From assembly GCF_030867145.1 (NCBI RefSeq), contig NC_134414.1:81830504-81894503 (forward strand): DNA of 64,000 bases, read 5' to 3'. The stretch is from Opisthocomus hoazin. Its lineage: Eukaryota > Chordata > Aves > Opisthocomiformes > Opisthocomidae. The stretch's first letter is position 1; each line of letters begins with the position of its first letter. A program made the position numbers and the translations under genes. Shown here piece after piece: positions 22,101 to 31,694 of the stretch. Below the pieces are notes generated by a model. It was not told where the DNA came from and did no database searches. It saw only the letters and a program-made list of their open reading frames with translations.

Positions 22101-25039
22101 CTACTGTAATTGGAGCAGTATCTAGTTTCATTGCTTACCAGAAGAAGAAACTCTGTTTCAAACAAAGCGGTAAGAATTTGAAATTAGTTTTGTTTGCTAC
22201 TGTCTAAAGATATGCTTTTTTGTGTTTTATACTGGGGCTAGAAATTGATCTTATGCATAAGGTAGTTTTAATAGCACAGAGAATTTGTGTTCTGAGCGAG
22301 TAACCTCTCTTACTAGTCATCTAAGACAGGACATCTGAAGAATGCCTCACCCAAAATTTAGACTTTCAGAAGCAGACAGACTTACGGCTTTGCATTTCTT
22401 AAAATAAAAACACTTCCTGCTAAAGAGTGAGCAAGAGACACTGCAAGAAAACATTTCTTTAATGAAAGTTGAGTGGGAGTTGGGGATTAGAGACTATTTT
22501 CATGCTGGAACATACCTTGTCATTTCTGATTTTATAAATCTTGCCTTTGTGTCTTCACAAGATGCTTGCCTACGTACAAAATTTCAGACAACTACTTGAA
22601 TGTTAATCCCCAAATGATTATTTCTGTTGCTTGCTGTCTACTCCTTTCCACTTAAATAAGATATAACTTGGATCAGAGAACTTTGTGAGTCCTGTGGGTG
22701 ATAGGTGGGGCAAAAGCTTTGGTTTTGTCCTTTCTGGTCTTCCTGACTGGTTGGTGAAGGGAGATGATAGAGCAGCCATCCAGCCAGGCACTGCTGCTTT
22801 CTAATTGGGGAAGTCTGGCAACTGTGTAAACATCTGCCATGAATGTTAAGATGAACATGCAGGCAATGTAAGGGCAACTCAGCTATCAGTAGCCCAGTTT
22901 CTTTGGTGCTGTTTCTTCTCTCGAATTATCTCTATTAATCAACAACTTTGAAGATAAGAGAACTTGAATGCTAAACATCTGTTTGTTTCCCAGCAGATGA
23001 AGAGAATGTGAATATGGAAAGTCATCGGGGAGCGCAATCTGAGCCACCTGGTAAGAGAAGAATCTAGATGGAAGATCAACTTTTTTGGTGGGGATCCTAT
23101 TAAATGCACTTCATTGACATCTAACATAGTGGAGAAAATTACTTACACCGTTTTGTTTTGTTTTAAAAAAAGTGTTTATAACTACCGTGACAATTAACCT
23201 AGAACTGAATCAAGATTTCAGTTCTCATAATATGGCCTTTCTTCTCTAGTTTTTTATTCTTTGAACAGATTGATTTATTGCCTTGAGGAGTCTTTGAAAT
23301 ACAGGAGCTTGGAGAAAGTAAAGAATTGAATTTTCTCTGCAAAAGTATTATTAAAGACACTTATGAAAACACAAGCCTATTCCTTCAGTGTGATACATAA
23401 CTGCAATTAGCTGACAGGTGTTTTATTTGTGTGTGTTGTGTCTGATTGGAATCTGATACTTCTTTGATTGTAAGCCCATAAAGAACTCTGCAAGAATTTG
23501 TATTAAAAAATGTTAATAGTGTTTGGGCAGAGATGAAACTGCACTGGAGGCGAGGAGGACTGAATTTACTAGCATGTTGTTGTAACTAAAACATTCTCTG
23601 TTGTGAACAGAGAAGGATTCTTTTATGAAAAAATCAACAAATAATAGATCTTTCTGCAATGGTGACAGCTGTGGAAGGATCTCTTTTAAAGCAGCAAAAA
23701 CCCTAACAGCCTCACCCTTCCAGGTGTGGTTGTCTAGGATACTTGGCTGATGGAACAGGTGATTAACTCCAGGAAAGCTGTAGATAGATCTGGAGGAAAC
23801 AGTGTAGGTGAAAACTTGGCCTTCTGGCCCTGGTGACTGGTCAACAAAGGAAGAAGCAGTACATGCTGAAGTTTGTTGGGTGTCTTTGAAACACTGAATA
23901 TTAAAAATCTCGAAGTGGTATAGATTTGCAACGTATTCTTCGCTGGGTTTAATCTAAACCTGCAGAACTGGTTTGTTTTTTTGTAATTAAAAAAACTTGT
24001 TTCTCTCAGGTATTTTATCAGTTTGCTAAAAACTTCCATTTGGCTTATGATCCTCTTCATAAACTTTTTTCCTTTAAGCTATTAAATATATAAAACTCTC
24101 AAGGAAAAAGCATTTTCTTGTAACTGGCTGTTGAAATCAGGACTGGAGATAGATAGGTATCCTCAGCTGAGATATGCATTAGTGAAGCAAGCAATATTAT
24201 TCAAAGCCCTCCACCAAAGGCAGTTGACATATGCGTTGGAGTCAGGATATTCTGAAATTTTGACCAAGATTCACCAGAACTCAGATGTGAAATGCATCAG
24301 ATGATACATAGTTTATTTTAACTGATAAAGCCAAAGTTGGGATGTTATCATACATGATTACTCCTCTCATGTTACATCCCAAATTTCATACCTCTGTTAT
24401 ATTTTGCAGGCAAGTGTGAGCATGTTTTGGGCCAAGAAACTGGACAACCACGGTCAGCATGATGCTACTCCTGATCTAAGTTCAGGGAGTCAGCAGACAT
24501 TAGCTCTGCTTTTGGCAGTATAGTGTTGATGTACCTACACAGTTTCTGGTTAGAAGCCGTCTCACATTAAGCCAGGTCAGATGGCATGGCAGAATAGGTT
24601 TGCGTTTCTAAAATTTTGTGTAGACTTATCTTTGACTTGAAAACGTAGATAACCTAGGCAAGCGCTCTCTTTCAGTAGCCCGCTTTTTCTGTTAGTTACG
24701 CAGGCTCCATTGCATTTTTACATCCGCAAAACTGCAAGTCTGAAACTGCCTGTTGGGTTGCACTGCAAGTGTAGATAGCTGCACAGATCTAGTAGGATGT
24801 GACTGTTTGAGTGAGAAATCTGGGATGTAACATGCCTTGGTATGCCGGGTACTGGCTTCACAGAATTAAGCCTCTGCTTACCTGAATTCATCCCACAGTT
24901 TCAAATGCCTACTGAAGAAGTCTGTTGGCAACACATACTGTTACATAGTAATACATAACTTATGATGTATACTAACTTAGTGTCCTAATCTTGAGTTGTT
25001 TTTCACTTTTCAGTTCAGCGCACACTTCTGGAGAACTAA
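16128..25039 (+). CDS. CD99: CD99 antigen, coding exons 2-11 (exon 1 outside window)
   Basis: CD99 is a small O-glycosylated type I membrane protein of leukocytes and endothelial junctions, acting in adhesion and leukocyte transmigration (family knowledge). Ten exons join in frame: 16128-16163, 16527-16577, 17064-17096, 18698-18739, 18895-18936, 20021-20092, 21444-21485, 22059-22169, 22994-23050 and 25014-25039. All have AG/GT borders and all introns are phase 1. They encode about 170 residues plus a stop. The acidic, proline- and glycine-rich ectodomain carries FNLQDAF, DFDLEHAL and FDDSDL motifs. A transmembrane helix in exon 9 is followed by QKKKLCFK, and the tail contains NMESHRG and ends VQRTLLEN, a near match to the mammalian CD99 tail (VQRTLLEK). 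No frameshift or stop was seen. The signal-peptide exon is missing; no CpG island or signal-peptide exon was recognised between 1 and 16127, so it probably lies upstream. CD99L2 is less likely given the tail match and the XG neighbour. Confidence 0.95.
16527..16577 (+). CDS. CD99: CD99 exon 3 (Lys/Pro linker)
   Basis: This 51-nt exon has acceptor TGGCAG and donor GTGAGA. It encodes a basic, proline-rich linker (EPTKKPLPSKMPPPPDF) between two acidic modules. The PTKKP motif is also found in human XG, which supports common ancestry of the two genes. Confidence 0.93.
17064..17096 (+). CDS. CD99: CD99 exon 4 (second acidic module)
   Basis: This 33-nt microexon has acceptor TTTGTAG and donor GTAAGT. 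It encodes DDFDLEHALHP, a repeat of the exon 2 module and the counterpart of the DFDLGDAV segment in mammalian CD99. Confidence 0.93.
17951..18050 (+). mobile_element. CD99: CR1 3' end fragment in CD99 intron 4
   Basis: About 100 bp of CR1 3' UTR (GATGTCCCTGCTCACTGCAG, GGGCTAGATGACTTCTAAAG, CCCTTCCAACCCAAAGC) ends in ATTCTATGGTTCTAT. It lies about 650 bp before the duplicated exon pair. Confidence 0.85.
18283..18304. repeat. Poly(T) tract in CD99 intron 4
   Basis: A run of about 20 T, interrupted by one C near its start, is followed by AAAGTG. It is a simple homopolymer, with no SINE body recognised next to it. Confidence 0.7.
18698..18739 (+). CDS. CD99: CD99 exon 5 (tandem-duplicated exon, copy A)
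   Basis: This 42-nt exon has acceptor TCTACAG and donor GTAAG. It encodes DDPKPGPPAKPRDT. It matches exon 6 at 34 of 42 nucleotides and 9 of 14 residues, and the two are separated by only 155 bp of intron, so they look like a local exon duplication within the Pro-rich stalk. Confidence 0.93.
18895..18936 (+). CDS. CD99: CD99 exon 6 (tandem-duplicated exon, copy B)
   Basis: This 42-nt exon encodes DNPKQGPPADRKDT and ends with the same ACACTG/GTAAG junction as exon 5. Its acceptor GTGTGTAG follows a long T run (about 18857-18870) that serves as a polypyrimidine tract. The exon is symmetric, so skipping or inclusion would leave the frame intact. Confidence 0.93.
20021..20092 (+). CDS. CD99: CD99 exon 7 (FDDSDL module and Gly-rich segment)
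   Basis: This 72-nt exon has acceptor TTTTTTATAG and donor GTAAG. It encodes GNFDDSDLTGGSLPKGGG followed by a Gly/Ser-rich stretch. FDDSDL also occurs in XG exon 6 (52990-53046) and corresponds to the FSDADLADG region of mammalian CD99. Confidence 0.93.
21444..21485 (+). CDS. CD99: CD99 exon 8 (juxtamembrane ectodomain)
   Basis: This 42-nt exon has acceptor TTTTTACAG and donor GTAAA. It encodes the polar stretch ERKGPSPNSGEEAE, just before the membrane helix. It matches the RKEGEEADA region of mammalian CD99 in composition and position. Confidence 0.92.
22059..22169 (+). CDS. CD99: CD99 exon 9 (transmembrane helix)
   Basis: This 111-nt exon has acceptor TTTCTAG and donor GTAAG. It encodes a single hydrophobic segment of about 24 residues (from GAIAGIVSAVV to SSFIAY) and then the stop-transfer and tail start QKKKLCFKQS. 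The FIAYQKKKLCFK block is a CD99 hallmark and was the most decisive evidence for the gene. Confidence 0.95.
22994..23050 (+). CDS. CD99: CD99 exon 10 (cytoplasmic tail, NAGNAG acceptor)
   Basis: This 57-nt exon encodes DEENVNMESHRG and on to SEPP in the cytoplasmic tail. The acceptor is a tandem CAGCAG (22991-22996). Using the first AG gives an extra alanine; using the second starts at 22997. Both stay in frame. The 5' boundary given here assumes the first AG. Confidence 0.92.
23051..25013. other. CD99 intron 10, no recognised feature
   Basis: This is the longest intron downstream of exon 2 apart from the others listed, about 2 kb. No repeat or extra exon was identified. Confidence 0.4.
25014..25039 (+). 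CDS. CD99: CD99 exon 11 (tail end and stop codon)
   Basis: The acceptor is TTTTCAG. The exon contributes VQRTLLEN and a TAA stop at 25037-25039, then runs on as 3' UTR. The conserved C-terminus fixes the end of the reading frame. Confidence 0.95.
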
Positions 25040-26716
25040 CTTAAAGAAAACATGATGAAGAACAGATGATTGAAACTGGATAGAGAGCCTGCATTCTGCC
25101 TGGGGAAAAAAAAAAAGGAAACAAAAAAAGCGTAGTGTAAACAGCAGAGTCTGAAGTTGCATGAGAAAACCGTTCTTGTCTGAAACACCTCTGGGAGTGT
25201 GACTTATACCTGAGTACTTCTGTATGGTTAGCCCTGTGAAGCATTGTTGCACACCAATATATGGCCTTAATGACAGGAGCGTAGAAGTATGTTGTGCCTT
25301 TACATTCTTTCCTTTACTCCTGTGACAAATGGGTGTGTCTCAAGTGCATTCAGTATGTTTAACATTTCCTTACCTCTCCAAAAACAATAAGCAGTTAATG
25401 TTTTGTTGTGCCATTGCTTTCAGGCAGTGCAAACATTTTTTTAATATCCTGAACGCAGTCAAACAACTTGGTGTATGTTGTGGGCACCTGAGTGCACATG
25501 GCTCACTGTGTGTGGGTCATGGGTCTGGGGCTGGGTGCTGCTGATATAATCTGTGTAGCTGCCTGGGTCAGCCACGAGGGAAGAGATACTTGCTCTTGAG
25601 CATCCAAGAGACAAAAATTCAGTTTTGTTTTTTGCATTTATTTCGTTGCATCTGTCTGGTACAGATTCAGAGCACTCAAACTAGTGCACACAGACCCTTC
25701 ATCCTTTCTGGCTCTTCCTGCTTAGCAAGTACTGAGCTGGTCAGACGTGGAAAAGCCTGATGTGCAAATCAGAACCATAACTGGATTTTGTACATCTGGT
25801 GAGACTGCTGTTTGGCAGTTGTCTGAACAGTTGTGGATGAAGTAGTGGGCAGTGGGGGTTAACATCTTCAGGCTTCCATAACCAAATACTTAACAGAAAA
25901 TAATGTGATGCTTTGAATTCAGAAGGCTTATCATACGTACTTAAAAGACAGAAACAGTACCGCAGCTCCGAAGGACAGAATAGCAAGACCGACCAGAACA
26001 ACCCGGCGTCAGTCCACAAGCATCCATTGAAGCGTACAAATGGCACACGTGTGAAGAAGGCTGTTGGACGTGTGAAGGGTTGCCATCGGGATGAGGACCT
26101 GCGATTGCATCCTCAACTGACAGCACTTGTCGGCTTTGCTGTGGCTCTTCAAAGCCACAGGGAGGTTTCAAGGATCTGTGGAAAAGTGGAAAACTGCAAA
26201 TCGTGGCAGTTAAAAGACGAAGTCTGGAATAATAACTAGTTCTGTCTGGAAGGAATAGTCTGACCAGTTCTTTTGGCTTTCATTCTAAATGTTTCCAATT
26301 TTCATGCAATTTTACAATATCTGTCTTATGAATGTGCTTCAGCCACCTGGCAAAGTTCTACAAAAAGATGACATTTCATGAAACATCTTAGAAGTTGTTA
26401 TGAATGTGGATATTAAACATGTAAATATATCTGTGCATTCAAATAGGAATGTATGCCAAGGATAATTCATTTAAGAATTTCTTGTATATGTTTCTTAGCT
26501 TGCAACAAAGCTTTACACAGATTTTAGTATTTTGTTATGGAATTAATTTGTAAACCTCTTTTTTGCCCCACTTCTGCTTTTAGTTTAAAAGTGCTAAAAC
26601 CTTGAAGTGTGTCTGAGGGTGGAAAAGTGATTTCTGTATAAGCATTTCATCTATGTAAATACAAAGAAATGAAATGTACTGCTTACCTGCATGAATAAAC
26701 AGGTGTCTCATATCAA
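25040..26716 (+). other. CD99: CD99 3' untranslated region
   Basis: This is the sequence from the CD99 stop to the first canonical AATAAA (26694-26699), giving a 3' UTR of about 1.7 kb. An ATTAAA variant at 26412-26417 and a second AATAAA at 26884-26889 could give shorter or longer ends. A 108-residue open frame at 25913-26239 has no recognisable family and is taken as chance. The 3' end is inferred from the signal; no transcript evidence was available. Confidence 0.6.
26694..26699 (+). terminator. CD99: Probable CD99 polyadenylation signal (AATAAA)
   Basis: This is a canonical hexamer about 1.65 kb after the CD99 stop, followed within 30 bp by a T- and G-containing stretch. A second AATAAA lies at 26884-26889. 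Confidence 0.5.
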
Positions 26717-29700
26717 TGCTAAGTGTAGAGAAAACAGAAATAAGCCAGTGTTTGTTAGGGATAGAATGGTGGGGGAAGGGCAAACTACCTTTAGCTAACC
26801 AGACTCTTGAATCCTTCTTCAGCTTTTGCAAGCCTAAAAATTACTTATTAAAAACTCCTGTCAACATTGTGATTTTTCTAAAAATAAATTTAAAAAAAGA
26901 AGAAAGTGTCTATGTATTTTCCTTCTTAGTAGCTCTAGAAATACAAAAATTTTGGTGCTTTACCAGAGAAGAGGTCTTCAAAGGGAGTTTGTCTTCCTGC
27001 TCCATCAGCAATTTGGGTTTATTTCTTACAGGTGTTTTCATCACCTCAGAAGGAAGTTGGCCAGTAGCAACAAAGCTGTGAGCTGCCTTCACAGGGTGCT
27101 TACCAGTGCGAAGTGCAGAGAAGACGTTTATCTGTGTGAAGGACGGGCATGGCTTTCGGTGAAGAACCCCTGGATTTGGTAACACAGAACCTACTGAAGA
27201 GATGCACAGCAACAGAAGGCTTGGTATGGGCAAACATAACGATGTTTGCCTTGAGTGTTCCTCGCCCAGCCATCATCACAGCCTTTAGGAGTAGACACTT
27301 TTGCGGGGCCGTGTGTCATTGTCTTACCTTCGGATATGAGGGGACCATAACTAAATGAGGTGGCAATGCAGGAGTTGCCAAATAACTAAATAGTAACAAA
27401 TTTACTGACTTTTTTTTCGGTCTAAACAGGCATAGATTGCTGCATGAAATTTGGACAGAGCTATACTCCCCAGAGCGGTAAAGATAAAGAGGATGCTGGG
27501 AGGGAATGGCAGTTGTAATGCTGATTTCAGCAGCTCTCATCTCCCCTGGCTTTGTCCATTTGTGGCTTCACAGGCTGGGGTGGTGAGAGAAGGAGGAAAG
27601 ACTGGCTGCTGCCACCTAGGAAGAAAAGGTTAAAGAGAAGGCTTGAAATTTGAGGCTGTTCTCTTTCGGTGAACAAGAAACTGCCAATTTATGGGTTTCT
27701 GTTACTTATCTGTGGATAAAATGTAGCAGTTCACTTATTTTTTCAGTTATCAGGGTATTAATTTCTACACTGCAATTTGCCTCACTACCCACTGACATTT
27801 TGATCTTGTGCCTTCCTAGCTTAAATGCTCTTGCATTGCGTAACTAAATATACGAAATCGTGATTTCTCACATTCATTGGGTCAAGAAACACTATCGGTT
27901 AACAATTGTTCTTCACCCCACTGAAGTATTTTTATGGTTATCTCCCAGGAATCAGCTGCTGCCCATCATGGCCTTACATACTGTCAGTGGCTTTCAGATC
28001 CTAATTTGGGAATTAACGTTCTAGTTTCCATATGGGTTTCGACCAGGCTCTGCAGTGGGATGAAAAACTACTGTCCTGTGCGGGCCCAAACTGCAAGTTC
28101 ACTCCTGGTGAGGTGCCTTCACCATTAAGCTGGGTTTAAATGGATGGCCACAAAGAGCTCTGTGCCCGTCCTGTGGCACACCCTCTTCCGTTCTGGTTTT
28201 TCTCCAGTCTCCTCCCTCCTTTGAGGAGGAGGAGGAGCCACCTTCAGTAATAGGTGGAAAAAAAGCAAAGCAGGATCTTCTTGTAGAGTATCATGTCACT
28301 TCAGCTTCTACAAGGGAGCTGAGGTGGCAGCTCAGTTCGTCCTAACCATCAGCGAAAGGACTGGGTGAAAAAAGTTTTGTCGGTTTTCAAATGTGATGTC
28401 GATTTCAAATACTTGCCCAGCCTTACCCAAGCGCATTCATCGGGCTGTGGAAATGGGAGCAGGCCAGTCTCAAGCATAAAATCTGGCAGCTTTTTACTGT
28501 AGCTCCTATTCATGCTCATTTCAAGATCTGTGCCAAATCTTGCATGCTAAGAAAAACTTTAAATGCACTCAGTTTTCAGTGTACCTTGGGCTGAATTACA
28601 CTCCCAATTGTGCATTTCAGTGGTTTTCTCACGAATTATCTGAGGCCACTATCTAGACAGTACTGTTCTCTGTTTCTCACTTGACAAGGTTATGAAACAA
28701 ACCTTACCCTTTTCATAAACTGAAAAGATTATTTTCTTCTTGCTCTTTTCTGTTACTCAGATGCGAAAGACACATTTGAAAGAAAGTGAAGAGATGATTA
28801 GGAATAGGAAAGGGACTTGAATGCAGAAAAAAACCGCAGTTTTTTTCAAGCACCTGCATTTGGGGTACCTGAAGAACCACAAAAATAAGATGTTAAAATG
28901 CATGTTGCACCATCTGCTTGTGCAAAACCACTTACATTCTAGCTAGCATGTAGTAATTGTATTCTTCCATTACCAAGAAATTGTATCACTGATTCACTTG
29001 TGTATTTGGCTTACATTTAAATTAATGTCTATATTACCGGATGTTTCAGTATTTGAATTAAAATACTTCCATTTTTGTGACAAAAGATGAATACTGTAGG
29101 ATATTAGTGGCTTTCCCCAGTAGTACTAGTGTATAATTTGGTTCTTTCATCTCCGATAGACTCACACAGCAGGTCACGCGTGCCAGAGAGAGCAATGTCT
29201 AACCTCTGCCCACAGGAAGGATGGGGCTGCAACTGTGGAGAGCTGTGACTGTCCTCTTTCAGCTTGTCTCATCTAAGAGAGGCCTGATGGGCTAAAAGTG
29301 TATGGTGTAGAGAACAGACAGACACACTGGCTCTGTTTCTCCTTTTCTCCACCCATTTGCTATTTTTCATATATATGAAAAATTATTGATATTTTTCATA
29401 TATATATATATATAAAAATAGGCAAGTCATCCACCTTGTAAGGTGAATATTAGGTAGAACTTTGTTTTCCCTTTAAAAATAAAAAGAAGGGTCAATGATT
29501 TCTCAGAGTGATAAAACCGTGATTTATGGTCAGGTGTAAGGCCTTACATTTGTGTTTAATAGGTAATATCATTTACTGGATATCTTGGGCAAGCAGTTGC
29601 ACAGCTTTGACAGAAGGAGCTGAGGTTCAGAGGTTCCTGCAATGCCCCCAAGAACAGAAGTGGGATAGGTATTTGAGACATCCCAACTCCAACGCTGGGT

Positions 29701-30418
29701 CTGCTCCTTCCTGTGCCAACGCCTGATTTTTTTTATTTAGCTAGACAGAGCAGTAGCTGGCATCAGAAGAACTCGACAAGGGGTGCATCATCTTCAAACT
29801 TAATTTAGGAATGTTCAGTATCTCGGTGAACTGATATCAGCAGACAGGTGAGATGATAGGTAGATAACGCATTTTGGGAACACTTCATGTACAAGAACAA
29901 CTGTGTTGAAGTAAAGCTACTGAATGTTTGTGAGCTGCTTGGATTTGCCTGGGACTAGTACGTAGCCTCGCTAACTTTCCTGTTCCCTTCAGGCAAATTC
30001 GTCACTGAAAATGAAGATTAGGATGTGTGCCTGCTTTTGTTATTCTGGGAAAAATAAACAGTGGACTTATGGGATTGCTCATGTCATGGTATAATTCTTG
30101 TTTTAAATGGCTGCCAAAGTCACCTCTTAAACCTAAATGTCCTTAACTCTTCTGAGATTGAGCAATTGGCCCTGACAAGGAGAAGAATGATGCATCAGCT
30201 GAGCTTTGGAGCTTCTATTACTAGCTTAAAAATAGTTCAGCCATGTGACACAATAAGCCAGGCCTTTCTAAACCGTTCTGCTGGCTCAAATTTGGCAGGG
30301 GGGAGTGAAGCTGACCTACTTGAACATCAGACTTCTTGAAGATCCAACATCACTGGGTTCCGTCAGTCCAGTTCACGTTGTCGCGTCAGTTTTTTGTCAT
30401 TACCGTAAAAGCCGGAGT
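26717..30418. other. CD99-XG intergenic DNA
   Basis: This is 3.7 kb without a supported gene. It includes an AT-rich palindromic patch at 29362-29416. The open frame at 29526-29726 and others nearby look like chance. Confidence 0.45.
29362..29416. repeat. AT-rich palindrome with (TA)n
   Basis: A perfect 22-bp palindrome (29362-29383, arms ATTTTTCATAT) is followed by a second ATTTTTCATATA arm that runs into a (TA)n stretch ending in TAAAAATA. It could form a cruciform or be length-variable. Confidence 0.6.
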
Positions 30419-30705
30419 TGCGTGCACTCACTGTGCCGCGTGTTCTGGGTAACTCAACAGCAATGCGCTGGGGGCCAGCCTGCGCCCCGCGTCGGACTGA
30501 ATCACCCAGCAGCACCGCGAGCACACAGAAGGGCCATACAAGGTAGCAGAGTCCGTATTTGCTGCCCTCGTCAAAACAGCGCGGAGAAGAGTACCCGCAG
30601 CTCACTCCCGGCGGGAGGGAGGACGCACGCCCGTCCCCTTGCTGGCGCCGGGTGCCAGCCCAGCGCAGCTGACAGGCGCGCGGGCATACGCGTTGGCTAG
30701 AGACA
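30419..30705. promoter_or_regulatory. CpG-rich patch upstream of XG (candidate promoter or 5' exon)
   Basis: About 290 bp with a clear local excess of GC and CpG stands out from the AT-rich intergenic DNA, 0.9-1.2 kb before the XG ATG. It contains many CG dinucleotides and GC-box-like runs (for example GGCGGGAGGGAGG). It matches no repeat recognised here. It may be a small CpG island promoter or untranslated first exon of XG; no splice donor could be assigned with confidence. Confidence 0.35.
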
Positions 30706-31353
30706 GGCTTCGACAAAACTGGATTTAAATCACAACAGTGACTGTAATAGTGTTCATGTGTGGATGGATGCGTGATTTTTGTGCGCTGTCGAAAGCTCTG
30801 TGTTCTCACACTCAGCACTGTTTGAGCTCTCTCTCCATGTGGGATATGCACAGATATTTATATTTAAAAATATATCTAGATCAATGGAAAAAAATTAGGA
30901 CAGGCAAGTGTCCGCCAGGGGGCTGAGCACGCTTCAGTTCAGTAGTCCAGCATCCCATTTTAAGTTTATAAAATCAGGGGGTTTTGTCATCCCTCTGTAG
31001 ACAATTCCTGAGTCTCTGCAAAGCATATTCTTGGCCTCCATTTCCCCCGCTCAGCAGCTGGAGTTAGCGGTGAGGACTCTGACAGGGTTGCCTTTATCAG
31101 CCAAAAACTGAGCAGGGAAGCAGCGCTTGGAGGACAGAGTGTACCTGAGAGATTTTTTTCAAGCGTGCTGCAGAGAAGGCAGGTCTCCTCTCGCAAGCTG
31201 CTTGAGCTCCCGCAGCACCACGCCCTGCTTTGAAGGCGAGGAAGTCAAACAGGTTGGCTTTCCCTCCGGGAGGGAGGTGGATCCACAGTGCTGGCTCCCT
31301 CTTCATTGGGTGCTGCTGCTGGTTCCCCGGCTCTCCACGCTCCCTGTCTGGGC

Positions 31354-31363
31354 GATAAATAGA
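31354..31363 (+). promoter_or_regulatory. TATA-like / GATA-like motif upstream of XG ATG
   Basis: The sequence GATAAATAGA lies about 270 bp before the XG ATG. It could serve as a TATA-like element or a GATA site, the latter fitting red-cell expression of human XG. Such short motifs are common by chance. Confidence 0.2.
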
Positions 31364-31633
31364 TTTCTTAGGGGGCGAGTGGCACCTACGGTGCTGCTCA
31401 CGGCTTGACCGTAGAGAGGTCATCGCCTTTCGTTACTGATCTCCTTCCAGAAGAGGTTTTTAGGGAGTTCTCTCGCTTCCTCAGTGCTTGAGTGTGATGG
31501 TGAGGGAACTCTTTGGACAGAGCTGCTGATTCCAAGCAAAAAATCCCCCAAATCTTGGCACTGTGGTTGCAACATCTACCATCATCTCTTGCAAAAAAAT
31601 AACCGGTGCAATCAAGGCGCTGCAGAGAAAACC

Positions 31634-31694
31634 ATGGGGAAATTCAGAAGTATTCTTCTTCTGTGCCTTGGCTTTCTTCTAGTCCATGTAAGAG
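31634..31694 (+). CDS. XG: XG exon 1 (signal peptide)
   Basis: This exon contributes 61 coding nt, from ATG to the donor GTAAGC. It encodes MGKFRS, a leucine-rich core ([11 protein letters not shown]) and HVRG, a typical cleavable signal peptide. The open frame continues upstream without a stop to about 31484 but contains no other ATG, and this ATG has a strong Kozak context (accATGG), so it is taken as the start. Confidence 0.92.

Noticed and set aside
25913-26239. 108-codon open frame downstream of the CD99 stop
   Set aside because: It sits in the 3' UTR before the poly(A) signal, shows no family similarity and lacks splice or start support.
30363-30851. Minus-strand 162-codon frame upstream of XG
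   Set aside because: It overlaps the CpG-rich patch, which lowers stop density, and no domain or signal was seen.
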